Below are positions 45,707 through 56,344 of a DNA stretch of 64,000 nt, piece by piece. The DNA comes from Periplaneta americana. Lineage: Eukaryota > Arthropoda > Insecta > Blattodea > Blattidae. The DNA lies in assembly GCF_040183065.1 (NCBI RefSeq), contig NC_091125.1, positions 111,996,121 to 112,060,120 of the forward strand, read 5' to 3'. The position numbers and the translations under genes are program-made. Every line of letters begins with the position of its first letter. Positions within the stretch are counted from its first letter, which is position 1. A model generated the notes under the pieces. The model saw only the letters and a program-made list of their open reading frames with translations. It was not told where the DNA came from and ran no database searches.

Positions 45707-46630
45707 TGGTTACAAATTATTTGACGATTTCAGAAAGCTTATTTTCACCAATATTGAACATAAATACATGACCTTATCACCATTTGAAAGAGGGAAGTTT
45801 GAAGTTTTATACTGACCTTAGACGCACTCGAGGTGAGCCTCATGTGTAATACAAAAGACGTCCAGGGGATGACCCCATTCTTGCCAAACCCTTTCAAGTA
45901 CGTCTTGTGTGACATTTCTGATTGCTGTGTTAATGCCCCTTTTCAATTCGGCCAACGTCGCTGGAAGTGGAGGTATGTAAACATTGTCCTTGACGAAACC
46001 CCACAGAAAGAAATCACACACTGTGAAATCCAGTGAACGAGGCGGCTATGTGCAGAATGTGCTCCCGTTGCACGACCAATCCATCGACCTGGTAGGTGTT
46101 GATTTAGAAAAATTGGCTAATGCCACAAGTCACGGACGAGGAGGAACAGGTTTCATTTTCCAACAATGCGAATCCCCTCCACATTGGCATACGGAGGTTC
46201 GGAAGTACCTAAATCAACATCTACCACGTCGATGAATTGGTCGTGCAAAGGATGCAGATAGCATCTTCTGCACATAGCCACTTCGTTCACGAGATTTCAC
46301 AGTGTGTGATTTCTTTCTATGGGGTTTCGTCAAGGACAGTGTTTACATAGACCCCTACCTCCAATTCCAGCGACATTGGCCGAATTGAAAAGGCGCATTA
46401 ACACAGCAATCAGGAACGTCACACAAGACATGCTTCAGAGGGTTTGGCAAGAATGCGATCACAGCCTGAACGTCTGCCGTATTACACGTGGGGCTCACAT
46501 CGAATACGTCTAAGGTCGGTATAAAACTTCAAACTTCCCTCTCTCAAATGATGGTAAGATCACGTATTTATGTTCAATATTGGTGAAAATATAGCTTTCT
46601 GAAATCGTACAATAATTTGTAACCACAGTG
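45702..46630. mobile_element. Fold-back mariner: two inverted copies of a transposase 3' part
   Basis: The termini CACTGTGGTTACAAATTAT (45702-45720) and its complement (46612-46630) are perfect. Long arms (about 45702-46117 and 46204-46630) stay reverse complementary throughout. Each arm encodes the same mariner C-terminus outward from the centre: minus strand CDFFLWGFVKDNVYIPPLPA...VTQDVLERVWQEW (46021-45818), and plus strand the matching block with WGFRQGQ... and RNVTQDMLQRVWQEC. The unpaired centre (46118-46203) encodes FQQCESPPHWHTEV, the relic of QQDGAPPH. Not functional. Confidence 0.88.
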
Positions 46631-46884
46631 TCTACATTTTTTTTCAGAGTTCCTGTTGATAATTCGTTCCTGTTCTGGGGTTAGTACATACCGTAACATG
46701 TATCACTGTAAATATTCCCATTTTGTTACCTTTATTAATCGTTATTTTCATCAACACAACTTTATCACAATCCACTACTGAGTATTCACCTCAACATCTT
46801 CGTAAATAACCTGAAACAGTACGTCTATCTTCAGTTTTATCAATAATAAGTCGTTCACAATGCCACTTTGTTCGCAGGCGCCAC

Positions 46885-47221
46885 TGTGGTCGCAAACAGC
46901 TTTTACTGTTCAATTAGTAGGGCCTATGTGACGTAATATCAAACAAGAACTCGACCTAACCATCAATTTGATCGTAATGGCAAGGGTCGCCTGAATACAA
47001 TTTGTAAACTTAGACCACTGTCACTGCCAATTATAGTGAAGTCTTCTCTCATCTGTGGTCGCAGACAGCATTTATTGTTCAATTAGTAGGGGCCTATGTG
47101 GCGTAATGTCAAATAAGAACCCGACCTAGCCATCAATTTGATCATATGGCAAGGATCGCCTGAATACATTCCTGAACTTAGACCACTGTCACTGCCAATT
47201 GTAGTGAAGTCTTCTCTCGTC
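46885..47221. repeat. Tandem duplication, two units of about 168 bp
   Basis: Unit 1 (46885-47053) and unit 2 (47054-47221) share TGTGGTCGCA(A/G)ACAGC, GTTCAATTAGTAGG, CATCAATTTGATC, TTAGACCACTGTCACTGCCA and GAAGTCTTCTCTC. The unit 2 end lies 111 bp before the first coding exon of the decarboxylase gene. Confidence 0.9.
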
Positions 47222-47332
47222 TTGCAGCGGTCGTCAAGAGAAATCAGTCCGTTTACCCCGCCTCGAGCCATTCTGACATCCTTCCAGCCATTCACTCGGT
47301 GTCTTCTACATAGTTTAATGTTCTAGTTGCAG

Positions 47333-47350
47333 GAAGCTACCTCGTCCACA
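47333..47350 (+). other. 5' UTR part of exon 2
   Basis: Exon 2 begins after a pyrimidine-leaning tract ending TTGCAG at 47332. Eighteen untranslated bases precede the start codon, and the start context is CCACAATGG, with A at -3 and G at +4, a good initiation context. The acceptor shows that another exon must lie upstream, and the 29.2-kb exon is the best candidate. Confidence 0.65.
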
Positions 47351-47430
47351 ATGGATGCCAAAGAGTTCCGTCAGTTCGCCAAGGCTACAGTCGACTACAT
47401 CGCCGATTATTTGGAGAACATCCGTGACAG
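47351..47430 (+). CDS. Ddc: Aromatic-L-amino-acid decarboxylase family (DOPA decarboxylase / DHPAA synthase), coding exon 1
   Basis: This exon gives residues 1-26 (MDAKEFRQF... to ...LENIRD) plus two bases of codon 27, ending at the donor CAG|GTATGT. The protein is a PLP-dependent, cytosolic homodimeric enzyme. Family members convert DOPA to dopamine or 5-HTP to serotonin (Ddc), or DOPA to DHPAA (the amd/DHPAAS paralogue); both feed cuticle tanning, and Ddc also feeds neurotransmission. The N-terminus, with a short acidic/aromatic start and the DYIADYLENIRD helix, is standard for the family, and the start needs no adjustment. The MDAKEFR opening resembles amd more than classical Ddc, so the symbol is given at family level. 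The four exons in the window encode 145 residues, the N-terminal third; the catalytic lysine is not included. Confidence 0.9.
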
Positions 47431-47659
47431 GTATGTTAAATCTTAAAATACTGCAGTTGCGAGTGTTATTTTGACATTCCACAAAATTTCACTGAAATTA
47501 TAAAAGATATTTCACAGTCAAGGTCAGTTATGGAAACGGACTCCATTTTCATCAGATAATGTGAAATTTGTGGGAAAAGTGGCTGTAAACTATCACAGTA
47601 GCAATGTTATGGATTGTATCATCATCATTATAGGGTGTACAGTACATCATATACTGTAT

Positions 47660-47832
47660 CATCCATATATCATATCATATCATATCATATCATATCATAT
47701 CATATCATATCATATCATATCATATCATATCATATATCATATCATATCATACCATGCCATATCATGTATCACATCATACCATACAATAACATACATCATG
47801 TCATACCATACCATATCATATATCATATCCAG
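47660..47832. repeat. (CATAT)n pentanucleotide array 1
   Basis: Units of ATCAT/CATAT, perfect at 47670-47725 and degenerate (ACCATACCAT) to 47832. Confidence 0.92.
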
Positions 47833-48111
47833 AGAGAGCATTTGGTGTACGTAAACCGTTGAGTTAACTGCTACATGCACTATATCGTAATGTATTAGGG
47901 AGCAAGGAAGGGAGGGGGGGGGAATGTCATCGTGTCGCTACAATAACGACGACTGGAGTACAGTTCCTGCAGCAAATTATCTTTACTATTCAGTAATTTC
48001 ACTTTATAATATTAACTAACGTATTGTTTATATTTAACATTTAACATACATAATTCTGTGTTACATTATATTAATGTACCTACAAAAGACCACAATAATC
48101 GCATCGATTTT

Positions 48112-48770
48112 TCAAACAGAGCTTTCTGCTTTCATTTCGTCAGAACACAATAATCGCATTGATTTTTCAAACAGAGCTGCAATGGTAACATGATTTACTT
48201 TATCTAGCTCTTTGGATGTCAATAGAAACATTTTGCCCACACCTTCAGTTTGAAGTGCCCCAACAATAACATTAGCAACGGATCTGTTTGCAATATTTGT
48301 CGTTTCGTCTACAGATACCCACAATTTTTCATCTTTTAAGCTTTCTCTAATTTCGCCTAATACATCTTCATAACATTTTGCTAAATAACCCGTACGCAGA
48401 GTAGATTGTCGGGATAGTGTTCTACCTGTATATTTAAAAAAAAATGATCTGACACATGGGTGTTTCAGTTTTTTAAATGGAATATTTGCCCTAACGAACA
48501 TGTGGCCCAAGTCTTGGTAAAAATCACATTCCATATTTGAACTCGTGGAATAGCTTCGACTTTCTTCAAATTCAACAACTTAAAACATTCCTTGTGTCTT
48601 TTAGAGTTGTAGTGTTTTTGCACATGGTGTCTCTTGGTCCCCAGTAGATCGACTTTACGTACCATGCATGTAAGTTTTTCACCATCCGTTGAAAAGTGCT
48701 GCGATCCGAACTCCTCAACAAATCGCTGCAATTGTACATGCCGAGGCTTCTTTTTTTTCCGCATATCGTA
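48112..48770 (-). pseudogene. hAT-type transposase N-terminal part (CGGBP1-like), frameshifted
   Basis: The minus strand begins around 48770 with KPRHVQLQRFVEEFG, then HFSTDGEKLTC (a BED-type zinc-finger relic that lacks some Cys/His). After a frameshift it continues NIPFKKLKHPCVRSFFFKYT, STLRTGYLAKCYEDVLGEIR and LWVSVDETTNIANRSVANVIV. The (V/L)SVDET(T/S) block is characteristic of this hAT lineage, with the first catalytic Asp. The C-terminal half is missing. A 68-bp local duplication of the truncation end (CACAATAATCGCAT..GATTTTTC) lies at about 48090-48170. Confidence 0.78.
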
Positions 48771-48809
48771 AACTATGTTGTAATGTAAAGGCAAATAAAT
48801 GCTTTGCAC

Positions 48810-49105
48810 TTACGGTAAACACAAGTAGAACTAATTAGAAGGACTGCGATAGGAAAAAAGTAAATACAGGAAATAGTGTAGAAGGGCCAATAAAGAAGAA
48901 TATGAAGAAGACAGGAAATTCAAATACGCCAGGAAATGCACAGGTATTGAAAACTATCTAAGACAGCACATATAACATCAGAGAGCTCTGTGCGTACAAT
49001 GACTGTACCATGTAGGTAAGACCCCCTTCCCCCACCTCGTGACGTAGTCAAAGCTCTCGGTATAGTAAACTTGTGTCCACTGATAACGTACCCCTTCTGC
49101 TCTCT
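48810..49105. other. No feature recognised
   Basis: Nothing supportable between the hAT relic and the second CATAT array. Confidence 0.4.
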
Positions 49106-49109
49106 TTGA

Positions 49110-49196
49110 TCATATCATATCATATCATATCATATCATATCATATTATATCATATCATATCATATCATATCATATCATATATCATACCATACCAAT
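49110..49196. repeat. (CATAT)n array 2
   Basis: About 16 pentamer units with one TATTA variant. Confidence 0.92.
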
Positions 49197-49517
49197 TACA
49201 ACAGATAGAAGTAATAGGCTTGATAGTCGGAGCAAAAGGATCCATCCCGAAGCAGTTTGTTGATTTTTGCAAGACTTTTCATTTGCCATCGTCTACAATT
49301 ACCAATGTTTCTTACTTGCGTTGAAAGGTTCGATTGCATTGTTAAGAAATCATCTCAGATAAAACATTGCACTGTAATTTATTATTTTTTCTCCCTCTTG
49401 CATTGGTTTTTATATTCATAACAAATTAACCATGTAATATGTATGTACTATTCAAAATTTTGTTTCTGTAAATGGTATACTTTGTCTTCTAGGCAATCCC
49501 TGTTTAGGGAAAGTTTG

Positions 49518-49577
<60 letters not shown>

Positions 49578-49806
49578 TCATATAATATATCATATCATGT
49601 CATATCATATCATATCATATCATATCATATCATATATCATATCGTATCATATCATATCATACCATGCCATACCATAGCATATATCATATCATATCATATC
49701 ATATCATATCATATCATATCATATCATATCATATCATATCATATCATATCATACAATATCATATCATATTATATCATATCATATATCATATCATATCATA
49801 TCACAT
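49518..49806. repeat. (AAT)n followed by (CATAT)n array 3
   Basis: AAT units at 49518-49577, then CATAT/ATCAT units to 49806 with TATCATATC variants. The longest pentamer array of the three. Confidence 0.92.
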
Positions 49807-49897
49807 CAATCCTCATGAATTTGGTCATTTGTCCTTATATAACTTCCACTACAGTTGAATATCACCAGAATTAAATATTCACAAGTAACGGGACTCC

Positions 49898-50006
49898 CTT
49901 CGCCTCTGTGGCTCAGTGCTAGCAGGTTGATCTTCCATCCAGGTGACCTGAATTTGATAGCCGGCCTAATAGTAATAGAATTTGTGGTAACAGTAGTAGT
50001 AGTAGT

Positions 50007-50050
<44 letters not shown>

Positions 50051-50090
50051 TAGTAGTAGTAGCAGCAGTAGTAGCAGTAGTTTATTTTCC
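49898..50090 (+). mobile_element. SINE head plus (GTA/GCA)n array
   Basis: CGCCTCTGTGGCTCAGTGCT with AGCAGG (49901-49925) has an A-box, and GACCTGAATTTGATAGCCGG is a worn B-box. It is followed by (AGT)n/(AGC)n triplets at 49995-50083. Confidence 0.6.
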
Positions 50091-50384
50091 ATTACACAGA
50101 TACAGCGTTTGGACATGGAATATAAATACAATAACAAGATTATACAATAATATACTAATTGATCAATCGTAATTACAAACAAAATAGAATAGGCACAGAT
50201 TAATAGCAAATTTCAAACTGAGTAAAATTAACAACAGAAGTTTAGTTGAATGTTTAAAATAGCAAATCATAGGCTAAGTAAAATTTACGAAAACAATACA
50301 AATAATTTTTTAAAGTAAATAGCAAATCGCAAGCTAACTAATTGTTGTTGTTGTAGTATGCCTAATATTTTATTTAATGACTAT

Positions 50385-50640
50385 CAAGTGAGCGAGAAAA
50401 GGTCGACAAATTTTGTCTGGAGCCCTCTGTACCATAAATCTGACACACAGGCCCCGAACGTTTACTTCCTTCCCAGAGGGAGTCATACCAAGGGTTTTAT
50501 TGTCCTTAAAAACATTGCTCTCGGCTGGGTTTGAACCCACCAACCTTAGATCCAACAACCAGCATGGCGTGAGGCATTTGATTAACCTTAAATACTGAGA
50601 ATAGAGGAATAACTTATTCGGTCCAGAGAACTGATGTCTG
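50385..50640 (-). mobile_element. SINE with B-box, minus strand
   Basis: The reversed B-box GGGTTTGAACCCACC at 50528-50542 reads GGTTCAAACCC on the minus strand. The head side ends GCCATGCTGGTTGTTGG and the body has CCCTCTGGGAAGGAAG. The family is distinct from A-D. Confidence 0.58.
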
Positions 50641-51006
50641 GCCATGTCTTGTTTTCTTCTATGTCATTAGAAGTGGAGGTCTTCTGCTATACGTGTGACA
50701 TAGCATGAGAGTTAGTTCTCGCTGCTTGTGAAATCTCTGGTGTTAATGCATAATCCCCGAGGGAATGAAAGAGTGTAAAGGGTTAAATCCTCGGAGAAGG
50801 TCATTATCGTAATGATAATGATCACGAAATGAACTGCAGAGGTTTCCTTCTAGCAAGCATGCTTTCCCTGCCAATTGCATTCAACTACTCAAATGTTAGC
50901 ATCAAGAAAGTACCTCGTAGGCGTTGAATGATCTTAATTATTATTATATATACACATTACTGCGTATTTAGAAGACAAATTTCCATCGAAATGGAACCCT
51001 CTACTC

Positions 51007-52562
51007 CAGAGGTGGCCAACCTCTTTCGAGCTTAAACCAGCTAATTGTTACAAATTGTCTGAAAGCTACTCTAGCCAATTTTTATTTTGGTAACCAACTA
51101 AATTTAAAATAATTTATTTTATATAAGTTTTAATAAAATATCGAAACTCATGTTGGCTACATTTAAAGAAATAGCTTTATTAACACTCATTCATAATCAT
51201 TAACATAATTTTATATTATCACTAAACATTGAATTGTTAGGCGTCTAATACAGCTTAATTCTTTTACTATGAAGTAAAAAGAAAATTCCACTGAATTTTA
51301 CAGATATGTAATGCTAATGTGATTTTTTAAACCTGTTGTTCACTTAATATCATAATGTTGGTGGTGTTTCAGGGAGCGTCAGCATCTAAGTTTCTTTTCG
51401 ATATACCATGCTGGACAAAAAATAGTTGGCGTTGAAATTATTACTCGTAAGTCTTAACGCGCAGTTTACACGAGCTACGGCAAATTACACGTTAAATAAT
51501 GAAAATTATAATCTTTGCTTGCATAAATTTTATCCTGAAACTGCGCGTTGTGAACAGGCGCTTTTGGCGATCATAATACATTTTTAGACTTAAAAATAAT
51601 ATTCTAGCCGGGTAAAAGTTTTGTTCAATATTGTAGGTACATAAAACAAGCACTTTAGAAAAAAGGGTAACTGTGACAGTCTAATGAAATTTACCTTTTA
51701 TAATATTCACGGCAGAAAATGTTCGCTTACAAATATACGTGGAGCTGAATCTGCCTGAAAGCAAGATCGTGAAACTCGAGAAATTGGTCTTTAGGGAAGT
51801 ATTTCCAAAATTCAATAGAATTGGAGGCAGTAGAAGACCCACGCAATGTTCTTTAAACTTAGCACAACGTCCTTATTGGTTTTGGATTTATAATATTTAG
51901 ATTTAGAGGCATGAAGAGTATTCATGTAGATCAAACTCAAAATGAAAATTGGATTTACGAATATATCATGTTACTTCTTCATATTCAAAAGAAAAAATCA
52001 AACTGAGAATAATTCGTACAAAGAGTATTAGCTGCTTTGTATTGAAAATTATCTCGGGTAAAGTTAGGTCATGATTTTACTTAAGTTTCTCTGAATGGTT
52101 GGAAAATGATAAACATTTTCCTGCTCTAAATTATTACAAAAAAATTCAGCTTCAATCTAAAATTGTTCACTTCATGGAACATAAATGGAAATGAAGAATC
52201 TTTATCTTGTAATCGGTGGTTAGAAATATTCAACTAACCTGTCATGTCCACCAAAACGGTGAATCACAAGCCATCCTTAACCCTCATTTCACAGGCATAA
52301 CATCTTTCAGTTCCAAAAATTAAAGTACATTGTCTTTTAATTTGGAGAAAGGTGAAAGCACTTCTCCCTTGAAAAACCATCGAGCTGGGTTGTGAAATAT
52401 ATTCACCTTATGAATTTATTTCTCCTTCAAAATTTCCTTAAAATTTTCGGTTAAACGCACATGACTGAATAATAGCTCCTTAGGCCTAATTCAAGGTACG
52501 ATTTCGGCTACTGGCGTGCCATTTAATAGGAATTAGTTTCGGTCAAGGATTGGCCACCACTA
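51007..52562. mobile_element. hAT-like element with decayed ends
   Basis: The left end CAGAGGTGGCCAACC and the right end GGATTGGCCACCACTA are imperfect inverted repeats of the common hAT type (CAG.GGTGGCCAA). The flanking octamers CTCTACTC and CACTATTC agree at 6 of 8 positions, a possible worn target duplication. The minus-strand interior gives only shredded text around 51790 (REFHDLAFRQI), resembling the C-terminal part of ZBED/GTF2IRD2-type hAT proteins. Interior assignment is tentative. Confidence 0.55.
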
Positions 52563-52632
52563 CACTATTCTGTCAACGAGATATTACAAAGTGCTCAGTT
52601 TACTTTTACACTATCAAAGTACTTGTGGCTGA

Positions 52633-52634
<2 letters not shown>

Positions 52635-52692
<58 letters not shown>

Positions 52693-52745
52693 GTGATGAT
52701 GATAATGATAATAACAATAACAATAATAGTAATAATAATAATATC
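52635..52745. repeat. (AAT)n with (GAT/AAC) variants
   Basis: AAT units at 52640-52691, then GATGATGATAATGATAAT and AACAATAAC units. Confidence 0.9.
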
Positions 52746-52857
52746 TTTTTTCTTTCTTCGTCAGTTTTATGTTCACTTGTATTAACGACTTACAGTTCAA
52801 TGCGCTGTAGAGGAGGATTTTATCTTTTGACCAATAGCCTACTAAAAGGAACACATT

Positions 52858-53030
52858 GAGGGCCTACTGGTCGTGTGGTTAGCATAGCACAGGACTACCA
52901 CTGAGACAACAGAGGACAGTACAAGACAAGGGACGTACACCCAGTTCTGTGGACGTAAGCTAATCTCTTTCATTGACCACGCCGAGAATCGATCGAAGAC
53001 TGGTTAATTAGACGCGCATGCATAACCAAG
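52858..53030 (+). mobile_element. tRNA-like SINE, partial
   Basis: GGCCTACTGGTCGTGTGGTTAG resembles a tRNA 5' half (D-arm GTGTGGTTAGCATAGC). The B-box is not clear. It is followed by a body with GGGACGTACACCCAGTTCTG and CGCCGAGAATCGATCG. Confidence 0.5.
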
Positions 53031-53035
53031 CAACA

Positions 53036-53036
<1 letters not shown>

Positions 53037-53104
<68 letters not shown>
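53037..53104. repeat. (AAT)n microsatellite
   Basis: About 22 units, directly after the SINE end, perhaps the SINE tail. Confidence 0.9.
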
Positions 53105-53275
53105 TGCTCCGGATTTCTTCACAATACCATGATTCTCCGTCATCCAAATTTACCTGGTATGCTGATATACGAAAAGTGGTGGTGAAAAGTTAATTTTGAT
53201 TGGAGAGGATGCGTTTCGTTACTTTCTGAAATTGATGATGATGGTGGTGGTGGTAGTAGTGGTAGCGTTTTTTTT

Positions 53276-53398
53276 TATTTTATTGGGTTATTTTACGACG
53301 CTGTATCAACATCTAGGTTATTTAGCGTCTGAATGAAATGAAGGTGATAATGCCGGTGAAATGAGTCCAGGGTCCAGCACCGAAAGTTACCCAGCATT
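53276..53398 (-). mobile_element. Truncated SINE related to family A
   Basis: TTATTTTACGACGCTGTATC, ATTTAGCGTCTGAATGA, CCGGTGAAATGAGTCC and TCCAGCACCGA match the copy at 19230-19440. The head is missing; it ends at a GGTGGTAGT-type repeat. Confidence 0.7.
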
Positions 53399-53399
53399 T

Positions 53400-53425
53400 T
53401 GGTAGTGGTAGTGGTGGTTTGTTAT

Positions 53426-53468
<43 letters not shown>

Positions 53469-54850
53469 ATAAGCTTCCTAGAATATAGGAAAGAATATAC
53501 GTGTACGTCCTCATATAGTTCGAGCTCCGACGTCTGTATAATTAGTCTACGTAAGATTGTCTCTCACTGTTTTTTTAAGTAAGAGGTAATTTAAATTTCT
53601 CATACCTTCACTAATCTTTTTGTAGACTTGAAAGTGTGTCTCTATAGGAGAAATAAGATTTTTTAATTGAATTTAGTTAACAAACTATCTCGTGTCTATA
53701 TTTACAGGTTGCATTTAATGTCAATTCAATTTCGTTGGCACAATATTTTATCAACGTGTTTGTCAAAATCAATTATTTTACAACAGCAAACTAAAAGCCA
53801 TCATTCCGGTATTCATTAAAATCACGAATATGGCCGGAGAATTCAGTGACCTGTCGACGATTGCGTGTCCGTAATGGTTCGAGGGTTGGTCAACACAGTT
53901 TGAGTTCTTTTGAGAAGCTTGTAGCAAAATTTAAGGAACTGGTTTGTAAACAAATTGGAAGGCCTATCGTGAAAACAAAATGTTAAACGTGCTTAGGTTT
54001 TAGACGAAAGGTATAAATTAGATGATCAGAATCAATAAGGAGCATGTAGTCTGTAGTGTTAATAATGATAGCAAGATTTGGAAATGAACAGTACAATACA
54101 TGGTGAATTCTAAGAAGACAAAGCGATATAGCTATAAGAAATTATCTTTCTTTGCGAACAATGCCTTCAAGTGAAATTCTAGTGACTAGATAGTGTGAAC
54201 AGACTACAGACGAAGCACATTTTCAACTCAATGGTAGAGTAAGCATAATATAATTACATACTTTGATAACACTGGTCAACAATGATTTTCTTAAATAAAT
54301 AATTTCGGGTGTTTCTTATGTATTGGTATCTGCTGATTCCAAAAATGAAGTCAGAAAATTTCCATCATCCACCATTTTTTTTAATTTTGAAAATAAATTT
54401 GTTCCTCTTTATTAGCATTTGTGATGTATAACATGCTGATTAGAAGGCGTATTTTACATTTACATTTCATTACATTGTGACTTGTAACGTTTGGCATTGT
54501 TACCTGTGAATTCACGAATAATAATAATATTTCCCTCACAAAACTGTGATTTTAAGGTAAATTTCCCAAATGAATAGAAGCTTTCTTTAAAGAAACAAGC
54601 TAATCATGTGCTCTCTTCCGTTGTCAATTGAATTATGATAGAAGTATATAATACCGTGCCTAATAGTGCATTGTAAGGAGTAGTGTATAAATGTATAATG
54701 TAAAAGAAACATGTCTTGAAAATGTCTTATAGATAGAAACAACTTCTGTTAAGTGTGTAGTGAGCTAACTTTAAAATGAGAGGCCAAATATTATTCCTCT
54801 AGTTAGAAGAGCTTATGGCTGTTATTTTAACAACAAAATAGACCAGAACA
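53400..54850. other. (GAT)n run, then no gene recognised
   Basis: (GAT)n at 53427-53469. The rest is AT-rich and without recognised features. Confidence 0.45.
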
Positions 54851-54879
54851 AGACATGGGCCCCTGAAAATCTGTTGTGC

Positions 54880-56340
54880 TAAATGGGTAGCACTTTTAAC
54901 TGGCTGGTTAAAAGGATCCCGTCATATCCCTTTTGCAGTCCCTATGATATGGCGCGAACTAAGGATCATTTGACAGACTGTTATTTCTGCTTGACAAATA
55001 TATCTGGATTAAATTCGAAGTCCAGACACTGTTAAATATCAATATTTAGTTTCGGCAATTCGGCCTTTGCTTCATAGGCCAGGATTTCCCATATCAACTC
55101 CACCAGATGACATAACATTGATTGAAGTAATTCAAAGTGTTCCTGATGTTCAGAATGAATTATAAAATGATCCAGATTTTGTGGAAGATGGTACTATAAA
55201 AGAACTTCACTTTCTAACACAGGAGGATTTAAATGATTTGGTTCGGGATCTTGGTTTAAGTAAAAGCAAGGCAGAATTACTCGCCTCAAGATTGAAAGGC
55301 TAGACGCTGCTGCAGGTAACACCAAAGTAAGTTTCTTTTGCCAACGCCAAAAGGAATTTGAGCATTTGTTTTCTAAAGAGGAGGACCTAGTTTTCTGCAG
55401 TGATGTTGAGAATTTGTTCGAGTCACTGGGTGTTGAGCATAAACCTGAGGATTGGCGTTTGTTCATAGACTCCTCGAAAAAAGTTTGAAAGGAGCGTTAC
55501 TACACAATAGAAACAAATATCCATCCATTCTTTAGCCCATGCAGTTGGTATGAAGGAAAATAATGAGAATATGAAGCTCTTACTAACCACTATCAGGTGT
55601 GACAATTTTTCTTGGCAGATATGTGGGGATTTGAAAGTAATAGCTATCTTACTTGGGTTACAGCTTGGCTATACTTCTGCAAGTTGGATAGCAGAGCCAA
55701 AAGTAATCATTACATAAAAAAGAACTGGCCAAAGAGAGAATCATTTTAATCCGGACAAGATAATGTTCTTCACCAACCATTTGTAAGTTCTGAAAAAATA
55801 TTATTGCCTCCACTGCATATCAAACTAGGCTTGATTAAGAATTTTGAGAAAGCAATGGATCGTGATGGCAGTGCATTTCTCTTCCTGAAAAATAAGTTCC
55901 AAAGAATCAGTGAAGCTAAATTAAAAGAAGGAATATTTGTTGATCTCAAATAAGGGAACTGATGAAAGATACGCAATTTGAAAGCAGTTAAATATGCAAG
56001 AAGAAGCTGCATGGGTGTATTTCAAAAATGTTGTCACGAACCTTTTAGGAAACTTCAGTTCTGGGAACTATAGAGAACTTTCGGTGAGATGATTGAGAAC
56101 TACAAGATCATGGGATGTAATATATCTTAAAAAATACACTTCTGCATCCCATCTCGATTTCTTTCCTGAAAACCTAGGGGCTGTGAGCGACGAACACGGG
56201 AGTGTTTCCACCAGGACATCGTGTAAATGGAAAGGCTCTACCATGGTAAATGGTGTCCAAATATGTTGGCAGACTATTGTTGGAGACTGAAAAAAAATGT
56301 TCCTCAAGCAAAGTACAGCCGAAAATGTGCTTCGGATACA
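54880..56340 (+). pseudogene. Decayed copy of a multicopy, uncharacterised mobile-element protein
   Basis: Pieces in several frames read in order: FVEDGTIKELHFLTQEDLND to LLASRLKG (55175-55303), FFCQRQKEFEHLFSKEEDLV to VEHKPEDWRLFIDSS (55328-55480), SSEKILLPPLHIKLGLIKNF-like text (55790-55850), EEAAWVYFKNVVTNLLGNF (56000-56060), and HLDFFPENLGAVSDEHG (about 56147-56205). I recognise this string, especially the LGAVSDEHGER.HQD region, from very many uncharacterised copies in arthropod and cnidarian genomes, hence mobile. I do not know its enzyme class. Many stops and frameshifts. Confidence 0.6.
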
Positions 56341-56344
56341 TTTT

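Noticed and set aside
47561..49874. ORFs rich in Ile, Ser, Tyr and His
   Set aside because: Translations of (CATAT)n pentamers; a 5-bp unit gives 15-bp in-frame repeats.
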